The notes under the pieces: model-generated
The model's database searches: none
What the model was told of the DNA's origin: nothing
Seen by the model: only the letters and a program-made list of their open reading frames with translations
In this document: piece after piece, positions 7,112-12,206 of the stretch
How the letters are laid out: each line of letters starts with the position of its first letter
Position numbering within the stretch: position 1 is the stretch's first letter
Assembly: GCA_035299065.1 (NCBI GenBank)
Contig: DATGXI010000103.1
Coordinates: 1 to 12,206 of the forward strand
Direction: 5' to 3'
From: DASPJQ01 sp035299065
Lineage (GTDB): Bacteria > Bacteroidota > Bacteroidia > Flavobacteriales_D > UBA2798
DNA: 12,206 nucleotides
Position numbers and translations under genes: made by a program

Positions 7112-8037
7112 GCGTATACATTCATAACTGTTCCACCATTTCAGTACTTGATTCATTTGAACAGGGCATATTAAATGCATTGGACAGTAACTCAAGAAAA
7201 TTGATTGAACCTGAATACAGGCAATTCATTCCACCAGCATTGTTAAGGCGCATGAGCAAGGTCATACGCCTTGGCGTTACACCAGGTTTGAAAATGCCTG
7301 AAAGCAACCATGTAAAGGGTATTATTGTTGGCACCGGTGTTGGTTGTTTTGACAATTCAATTCAATTCTCCAAAAAATACATTCATGGACAGGAAGGATT
7401 ATTATCGCCAACAGATTTCATTCAATCAACCGACAACACCATTGCCGGACAACTTGGTTTGATTTTAAAAAACAATGGCTACAACATTACATGGACCCAC
7501 AAAGGCATTGCATTTGAAAATGCATTGATTGATGCCATGCTTTTGTGCAACGAAGAAAACTGTACTGTGCTTGTTGGCGGGGTAGATGAGCACATTAGCC
7601 TGTTTGAACTGGAACACAGTACCCATGACAAATGGACAGGAGAAGGTTCAAGCTTTTTTATTCTTGGAACTCAACGCACAAATGCCCGCGCTAAAATTGA
7701 AGCTTGCGAAACCCTTGCAATTGACAACAACATTGAAAACACGGTGAACCTGTTTCTTGAAAGCAATAAACTGAATAAGCCTGAAATCATTTTATACGGA
7801 AACTCATTTTTAAGCGCTACTGAAATTCCCGTATCCGTAATGGGAATAAACGTATTCAATTATTCGGCTGTGTGCGGGCTTTACCTTACCAACCCGGCAT
7901 TTGCCGTGCATTTGGCCACTGACATCATTTCAAATCAGCAGGAAGCAGCCAAACACAATTTTACAGCCAATTCAATACTAGTTGTCAATAATTTTAACGA
8001 TACCGATTGCGGTTTTATTTACCTCTCAAAACCATGA
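7108..8037 (+). CDS. Chain-length-factor-like ketosynthase homologue lacking the catalytic triad
   Basis: The 309-residue product is a degenerate ketosynthase. Aligning its LVGGVDE segment with LVGGAE of the preceding gene, with no gap needed, puts Lys132 (in NITWTHKGIAFENAL) exactly at the active-site Cys. In the second half the HGTGTP and KxFxGH motifs are absent; the equivalent stretches read YGNSF and VFNYSAVCG. It therefore cannot catalyse condensation alone. It matches the chain-length-factor/ApeC-like group (ketoacyl-synt_2 type), which pairs with an active ketosynthase and shapes the tunnel that sets product length. It is about 85 residues shorter than its partner. ATGA overlaps on both sides fit tight co-translation and a fixed stoichiometry. 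The function is inferred from context and family. Confidence 0.85.
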   Translation: MSVYIHNCSTISVLDSFEQGILNALDSNSRKLIEPEYRQFIPPALLRRMSKVIRLGVTPGLKMPESNHVKGIIVGTGVGCFDNSIQFSKKYIHGQEGLLSPTDFIQSTDNTIAGQLGLILKNNGYNITWTHKGIAFENALIDAMLLCNEENCTVLVGGVDEHISLFELEHSTHDKWTGEGSSFFILGTQRTNARAKIEACETLAIDNNIENTVNLFLESNKLNKPEIILYGNSFLSATEIPVSVMGINVFNYSAVCGLYLTNPAFAVHLATDIISNQQEAAKHNFTANSILVVNNFNDTDCGFIYLSKP

Positions 8038-8396
8038 ACAATTTATATTCGGTAATATCGCAGGAAAAAAACGAGACTGATTTAATTACTGTCATTGCGT
8101 TTAATCCACAGCACTCAATTTTTACGGATCATTTTCCGGGCAACCCCATTGTACCAGGAGTTGTTTTAATGCAGCTTGTAAGAGAACTCTTTGAACAAAA
8201 AACAAGTCAAAAACTGGAACTGACCGAATGTGCAGAAGCGAAATTTTTACATACAATAATACCTCAACGACATGAACCTGTACGCGTAATTATACAGGAA
8301 ACAAATAACCTGCAGCTTAAAAGCGAAATATGGCTGGAAGAAAAACTATGCTTTAAAATGAAAGGGACGTATAAACAATCAGTCCATGTCCTGTAA
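8034..8396 (+). CDS. Hotdog-fold dehydratase-like protein (FabZ/ApeI-like), keeps His, has Gln for the catalytic acid
   Basis: The 120-residue product carries a clear FabZ-type motif, HFPGNPIVPGVVLMQ (residues 33-47). His33 matches the catalytic His. The residue 14 positions later, Glu in FabZ, is Gln47 (codon CAG, 8172-8174). The frame is open from 8007, but the ATG at 8034 is chosen because it overlaps the previous stop as ATGA, like most junctions in this operon. The protein is short for FabZ (about 150), lacking the usual N-terminal segment. It may act with the other hotdog protein of the operon, which has the Glu but not the His, so that a heterodimer could in principle bring both together (inference). 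The 3' end overlaps the convergent lipoprotein gene by 18 bp, so there is no room for a terminator. Confidence 0.83.
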   Translation: MNNLYSVISQEKNETDLITVIAFNPQHSIFTDHFPGNPIVPGVVLMQLVRELFEQKTSQKLELTECAEAKFLHTIIPQRHEPVRVIIQETNNLQLKSEIWLEEKLCFKMKGTYKQSVHVL

Positions 8397-9755
8397 TTTA
8401 AGGCTTAGGTTACCACCCACACTAATGAGTGTAACAATTGCGTTCTGTATTAAATAAACGTCACTTGTCTCTAGTTTTTCAAGTTTACCGTTCATGATAA
8501 TGCCTTTTACGGGCGAGTAATTATTGAAATACGTTTGCGCATCTTTTTTAGCCGCATCCAACGACTCGCCAATGGGGAACACCATACTTTCCTGCATGAT
8601 TTTACAGAGCTTGCCATGCGCCAGCCAATTTGCGGCCTTGATTAGTTTTTGCTTTGAATCAATATCAAAATCCAGGTCTTTCATTCTTATGCTGCGCGTG
8701 GCCTGATCATAATAAGGAGTGCCTACGAGATAAATATCACCATTTACACTGCCCAACATACCCACTTCGATTACCATTTTTTCATTTTGCCCGTAAAGGT
8801 TCATTTTTGTAAACTTCAAATGGTATTTGCCTTCCTTGTACTCATATCCTGAAGTCACAAACAATTCATTTAAAATAGTGGAAGCATCGGCATACGGTGT
8901 TACTGCTACCAAACCAATATTAAAATCTTTTGGTAATTCTTTTACTGCCTTCATGGGAACACCCTTGCTTAAGTCAGTCACTGCAGGTTTTTCGCCAATA
9001 AAGGTTTCGGTATTCGCTTTTAAGCCAAGTGTGAACTTGATTTTTTTACCCTGGGCATTTAACTGTGTAACCAGTGCCTCAATGGGCGTAATTTTAAACC
9101 ACGACTTATACGCTTCTGAAACATTAATGGGTTCGGCAAGGGCATCAAAGGCGGGTTTAGTCAATTCCTTCAGATTTACATAATCCTTTATACAATCATC
9201 AATGGTTTTGTTAATGTAATCGTCTTGTCCCTTTAAGGCAGCATCAGCAATCCATGTTACAGGCAAATCAAACAATCCCATATCTATTTTGGGCGATTTG
9301 ATCCACTCGTAACCATTCGACTTTGTAACAGTTTTTAATTTCCAGCTATCTTCAAAAGTTATAGCCGTAACATAGGTTGTTGAAAGCACTCCTTTGAAGT
9401 CAACGGTTGCGCCAAGCTGGGTATAGCTTCCTGAAATATCAAGTGGTAAGGTTATTTTGATGCGGTTCTCAAGGGCATCAATTTTAATGGGTGAATATTT
9501 CTTTACAAGCACCTTAAGATTATCGCCACCGTTATCTTTAAAGCTTTTGTCCTCATAAATAGTACCCGCCATGTATTTATTGGCCTGCTTTTCCAATTCG
9601 ATTACTGGAATTTCAACCGGTACATTGATTACAGAAACCTGTTTATCAAACGAAGTTCGTGGAACATAATTTTCGGCTGGTTTAACTACGGTAACGGTGT
9701 TCTTGCACGATGCAACACTTAAAACAACTAGTAAAAGAAAAAATATTGAGCGCAT
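8379..9755 (-). CDS. DUF4403-like lipoprotein
   Basis: The 458-residue product has a lipoprotein signal peptide: Arg2, a hydrophobic stretch over residues 4-14, then SVASC with the lipobox Cys at 17. The mature protein has the look of the DUF4403 family of Bacteroidota and Proteobacteria: an early SVINVPVEIPVIELEKQANK-like segment (residues about 41-60), a G-x-IYED turn, then alternating beta-strand segments, and a C-terminal repeat of strands near GKLEKLETSDVYL. No enzyme motif is visible. It would sit in the cell envelope facing the periplasm. The function is unknown. It is transcribed in the same direction as yidC but 208 bp from it, and the gap is filled with 7-bp repeats, so shared transcription is doubtful. 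The 3' end overlaps the convergent hotdog gene. Confidence 0.8.
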   Translation of the reverse strand: MRSIFFLLLVVLSVASCKNTVTVVKPAENYVPRTSFDKQVSVINVPVEIPVIELEKQANKYMAGTIYEDKSFKDNGGDNLKVLVKKYSPIKIDALENRIKITLPLDISGSYTQLGATVDFKGVLSTTYVTAITFEDSWKLKTVTKSNGYEWIKSPKIDMGLFDLPVTWIADAALKGQDDYINKTIDDCIKDYVNLKELTKPAFDALAEPINVSEAYKSWFKITPIEALVTQLNAQGKKIKFTLGLKANTETFIGEKPAVTDLSKGVPMKAVKELPKDFNIGLVAVTPYADASTILNELFVTSGYEYKEGKYHLKFTKMNLYGQNEKMVIEVGMLGSVNGDIYLVGTPYYDQATRSIRMKDLDFDIDSKQKLIKAANWLAHGKLCKIMQESMVFPIGESLDAAKKDAQTYFNNYSPVKGIIMNGKLEKLETSDVYLIQNAIVTLISVGGNLSLKLQDMD

Positions 9756-9783
9756 AATTTTGAATTATCAATTATCAATTTTG
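9756..9783. repeat. Four 7-bp repeats directly upstream of the DUF4403-like gene
   Basis: Four tandem heptamers read AATTTTG AATTATC AATTATC AATTTTG and begin on the base next to the start codon of the minus-strand gene. The ribosome-binding region of that gene therefore consists wholly of repeat sequence. Confidence 0.75.
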
Positions 9784-9837
9784 CGAAACCATCCAATCGA
9801 GCGTTGCTGCACCGTTGAGAAACAAAGCCGGCCGGGC

Positions 9838-9864
9838 AATTTCAATTATTAATTAGTCATTATT
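9838..9864. repeat. Degenerate 7-bp repeats in the middle of the yidC-DUF4403 gap
   Basis: Units AATTTC, AATTATT, AATTAGT and CATTATT follow each other with a 7-bp period (the first is one base short). They resemble the array at 9756-9783 but are more degenerate. Between the two arrays lies a GC-rich stretch ending in GCCGGCCGGGC (9827-9837). Confidence 0.5.
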
Positions 9865-9944
9865 GAAAATACAATGTCTTGTCTTTATCCTAAAAAGCTC
9901 CTGTTTCTCAATTATTGGAACTGCCTGCTCAACCCGTTCCTCAC

Positions 9945-9972
9945 ATTGATAATTGCTTATTGATTATTTTTT
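9945..9972. repeat. Four 7-bp repeats spanning the yidC stop codon
   Basis: Heptamers ATTGATA, ATTGCTT, ATTGATT and ATTTTTT form a tandem set in inverted orientation relative to the array at 9756-9783 (both contain CAATTATCAAT or its complement). The set overlaps the yidC stop codon at 9964-9966, and its T-rich end encodes the last lysines of YidC. The region 9756-9963 holds no gene. Confidence 0.6.
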
Positions 9973-11913
9973 CTTATTCTTCATTTGCTCGGCCCTTTGC
10001 CTTTGAACCTCTTCCAGGCGTTGCTGGAATTTGGATTTCTTATTGGCTTCAGGTCGTTTCTTATACGCTTCAATGCCTGCCCGTATCTTATTTTCATCAA
10101 TAAAATACTTCTTGACCAGCCACATTATACCTATTGAAAGGAAATTGGAAACAAAGTAATAATAGCTCAAGCCCGCTGCCATGCTGTTAAAGAAGAACAA
10201 CATCATAACAGGGAAGAAATACATCATGAACTTCATACCCGGCATGGCGCTGCTTTGGTCCATTTGCTGGCTGTTTACATACGTAAATAAAATAGTAGAC
10301 GCACACATTAAAATGGTGAACAACGACATGTGATCGCCATAAAAAGGTAAGCTTGTACCAAAATCCCAAACTGAGTCATAGGCTGACAAGTCGTCTGCCC
10401 AAAGGAAATTTTGCTGGCGCAATTGAATTGCTGATGGGAAAAAGCGAAATACAGCAATCAACACTGGCATTTGGATCAATACCGGAATACAACCAGCCAT
10501 TGGACTTACACCGCTTTGACGGTAAAGGGCCATGGTAGCCTGTTGTTTCTTCATAGGTTCTTCGGTACCAAATTTTTTATTGATCTCGGCAATTTCAGGC
10601 TTAAGCACGCGCATTTTTGCACTTGACTTGTAGTTCCTGTAGGTAAGCGGAAGAATGATGATCTTAACAATTAAGGTAAGCAACAAAATAATAATACCAT
10701 AGTTCAGGTGCATGGCATCAAGCAGGTTAAACACAGGAATAACCAACCATTTGTTTACCCAGCCAAAAATTCCCCAGCCAAGGTTAATGATGTTTTCCAT
10801 TTCATGTCCCTGATCAGCCAATACATCATAATCATTCGGGCCAAAATAAAATTTAGCTGGTGCTATGTTTTTTGAATTTCCGCTTGGTGATAAATTCAGA
10901 AACGCACTGTACTGTTTTGAATAGATGTTTGATGTAATATTTTTAACCTCAATTTTACCACCATCTTTTTTAAATCCTTTTGGCGATATAATTACACTTG
11001 AGAAATATGCCGTTTTAAACGCTACCCATTCGGTTGGCGCTTCAATGTTTTTCTCATCATCACTAAACTCACTTAAATAGGTGCGGCTCTCATCAATATA
11101 CTTATAGAATATAGATGATACCTGGCGCTCACTGGTTGCAAGCTTTTCGGTAAGCAATGGTTTCATTACCCATTCCAACTCCATTTGATTGTTGATCTCA
11201 TCGGTTTTTGGACCGGTGTTGCGCACTACATAATCAACATTGTATTTACCTGGTTGAAGTGAATAAACAATCTCAAGGTTTTGTTTACCATCATTACTGG
11301 TAAGCGTCATGGTAGCCTTATTGCCTTCAACTTTTGGCGTAAAGTAATAATCATCGCTTCGCAAACGTTTTGCTTCGGCTGTAAACACCAAAACCATTTT
11401 AGAACTATCCTTGTCAAACAGCTTTAACGCAACATTTTTTTTGTCGCGGTAGTTGGCGTACGATTTGTATTTTTTCAACTCGGCACTGGCAATGCCACCA
11501 CCTTTACAATTTAACGTAACACGTATCAAATCATTTTCGATTACAACATCGTTGCAATCGCCTTTGGCTACCGTTGCATTGGAAAACATGCCGAACTTAT
11601 CATTCTTTATTTTTTCTTCCATGGCAACTGCCACACGGCCTATTGAATCAAGTTTAACTGAGTCAACTTTTACAACACCGTTAACCGTATCAACACCTGC
11701 ACTTAAATAGGTTTGTTTTACCGAGTCGGCAGGAGTTAGTGTTTCCTTGGCAATTTTCTTTTTGGTATTGGCTATGCTGTCCTCTACGCGGGCAATACTG
11801 TCGTTGTAGCGGTTTTCAGCATCAATAGCCTTTTGGTCGGGCATGTTGAAAATAGAAAATGTCACTACAATAGCGGCAATTAACAAGAGACCAGTGATTG
11901 ATTTACGATCCAT
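9964..11913 (-). CDS. yidC: Membrane protein insertase YidC (Oxa1 family)
   Basis: YidC inserts and folds inner-membrane proteins, alone or with SecYEG. The 649 residues show the Gram-negative plan. An N-terminal membrane anchor (about 7-23) is followed by a charged Ser/Asp/Lys-rich linker (about 27-100), a large periplasmic beta-domain (about 115-370) and the conserved C-terminal core. Core helices lie at about 404-423, 469-492, 529-547, 561-577 and 580-600. The helix-1 end reads LIVKIIILPLTYRNYKSSAK: Lys417 stands where E. coli has the groove Arg366. To my knowledge this substitution is usual in this phylum. A cytoplasmic hairpin rich in Lys/Glu follows (about 431-466), and the tail is very basic (615-649, ending in KNKKK). 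Length is typical for Bacteroidota. The start is the ATG directly before DRKSITG, the usual N-terminus. Confidence 0.97.
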   Translation of the reverse strand: MDRKSITGLLLIAAIVVTFSIFNMPDQKAIDAENRYNDSIARVEDSIANTKKKIAKETLTPADSVKQTYLSAGVDTVNGVVKVDSVKLDSIGRVAVAMEEKIKNDKFGMFSNATVAKGDCNDVVIENDLIRVTLNCKGGGIASAELKKYKSYANYRDKKNVALKLFDKDSSKMVLVFTAEAKRLRSDDYYFTPKVEGNKATMTLTSNDGKQNLEIVYSLQPGKYNVDYVVRNTGPKTDEINNQMELEWVMKPLLTEKLATSERQVSSIFYKYIDESRTYLSEFSDDEKNIEAPTEWVAFKTAYFSSVIISPKGFKKDGGKIEVKNITSNIYSKQYSAFLNLSPSGNSKNIAPAKFYFGPNDYDVLADQGHEMENIINLGWGIFGWVNKWLVIPVFNLLDAMHLNYGIIILLLTLIVKIIILPLTYRNYKSSAKMRVLKPEIAEINKKFGTEEPMKKQQATMALYRQSGVSPMAGCIPVLIQMPVLIAVFRFFPSAIQLRQQNFLWADDLSAYDSVWDFGTSLPFYGDHMSLFTILMCASTILFTYVNSQQMDQSSAMPGMKFMMYFFPVMMLFFFNSMAAGLSYYYFVSNFLSIGIMWLVKKYFIDENKIRAGIEAYKKRPEANKKSKFQQRLEEVQRQRAEQMKNKKK

Positions 11914-11936
11914 TAAATGATTGAATTAACAAGCGC

Positions 11937-11966
11937 CAAATATAGTAAAAACCTATAAGCCACAAG
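11937..11966 (-). promoter_or_regulatory. Candidate yidC promoter
   Basis: On the minus strand, CTTG (11966-11963) is followed after 18 bp by TATATTTG (11944-11937), a perfect match to the Bacteroidota -7 box TAnnTTTG, with the upstream box one base off TTTG. Transcription would start near 11930, leaving a leader of under 20 nt before the yidC ATG at 11913. Position and spacing both fit. Confidence 0.6.
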
Positions 11967-12058
11967 GCGGTGACCACAAGTAGTTCCCTTTAGTTTTGAG
12001 ACTTGTTGATAATGTGATTTCAGAGGGAAAAATACTTTAGAAAAAACTGTTAAAATCT
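11967..12058. other. Non-coding stretch upstream of yidC
   Basis: I see no gene, RNA structure or further promoter in these 92 bp. In many Bacteroidota pyrG lies upstream of yidC; if so here, it starts beyond the window edge. Confidence 0.4.
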
Positions 12059-12086
12059 GAATTTCGAATTCCGAATTTCGAATATC
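12059..12086. repeat. Left array of 7-bp repeats
   Basis: Four heptamers, GAATTTC GAATTCC GAATTTC GAATATC, stand in perfect 7-bp register. The first 17 bases of the match (12060-12076) are an exact reverse complement of 12190-12206, so this is one arm of an inverted repeat. Confidence 0.8.
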
Positions 12087-12173
12087 CAATTACTGGTTTT
12101 TAAGCACAATGGAGGAAATAGCTGGTGTCACCTGGGTTGTTGAATGCTCATTTTTAACCGTTTCGCTAAAATT

Positions 12174-12206
12174 GGATTCGGAATTCGAGATTCGGAATTC
12201 GAAATT
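12174..12206. repeat. Right array of 7-bp repeats (runs into the window edge)
   Basis: Four heptamers, GGATTCG GAATTCG AGATTCG GAATTCG, are followed by AAATT at the window edge, so the array may continue. It is in inverted orientation to the array at 12059-12086. The roughly 85 bp between them hold no gene but include a small perfect palindrome, GGTGTCACC (12124-12132), near the centre. Imperfectly complementary GGTTTTTAAGCA-like and TGCTCATTTTTAACC-like segments lie inside the arms. Confidence 0.8.

Noticed and set aside
8007..8033. Upstream start for the second hotdog protein
   Set aside because: The ATG at 8034 makes the ATGA overlap typical of this operon; the earlier start adds nine residues with no family support.
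9784..9837. Promoter for the DUF4403-like gene
   Set aside because: I found no TAnnTTTG box at a suitable distance on the minus strand in this stretch.
12059..12206. CRISPR array
   Set aside because: The repeated units are 7 bp and contiguous with no spacers, and the two arrays are inverted; no cas genes are present.

Overview
The window looks like a chromosomal segment of a Bacteroidota bacterium, probably a Cytophagales/Chitinophagales/Sphingobacteriales-type organism. It is AT-rich and start codons lack obvious Shine-Dalgarno sequences. TAnnTTTG octamers, the -7 box of this phylum, lie upstream of genes. YidC has the long Bacteroidota form, there is a DUF4403-type lipoprotein, and 7-bp repeats fill the intergenic regions. 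I cannot name the species.

Layout. Positions 1-1257 hold the C-terminal two thirds of uvrB (+). Two lone genes of unknown function follow: a small lipoprotein (1357-1809, +) and a five-helix membrane protein (1992-2888, +). The accessory part is 2963-8396. A CrtI/RetSat-like FAD oxidoreductase (-) is divergent, across only 31 bp, from a tight six-gene operon (+): ketoreductase, dehydratase-like hotdog, acyl carrier protein, ketosynthase, chain-length-factor-like ketosynthase, second hotdog. Four of the five junctions are ATGA overlaps. Convergent to it are a DUF4403-like lipoprotein (8379-9755, -) and yidC (9964-11913, -). The window ends in a non-coding stretch with inverted arrays of 7-bp repeats.

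How the genes work together. The operon has the core parts of a type II fatty acid/polyketide assembly line of the aryl-polyene/flexirubin kind: carrier, condensing pair, reducing and dehydrating steps. It would build a chain that is reduced and dehydrated but not saturated at each cycle, a polyene, because no enoyl reductase is present. The divergent FAD enzyme could desaturate, isomerise or saturate polyene bonds. Starter-loading, release, acyltransferase and export genes are absent, so this is either a minimal cassette or one split across the genome.

The most unusual point is at residue level. The ketoreductase has Asn where the SDR catalytic Lys should be. One hotdog keeps the Glu but lacks the His of the FabZ pair, while the other keeps the His but has Gln for the acid. 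The chain-length factor has Lys at the cysteine position.
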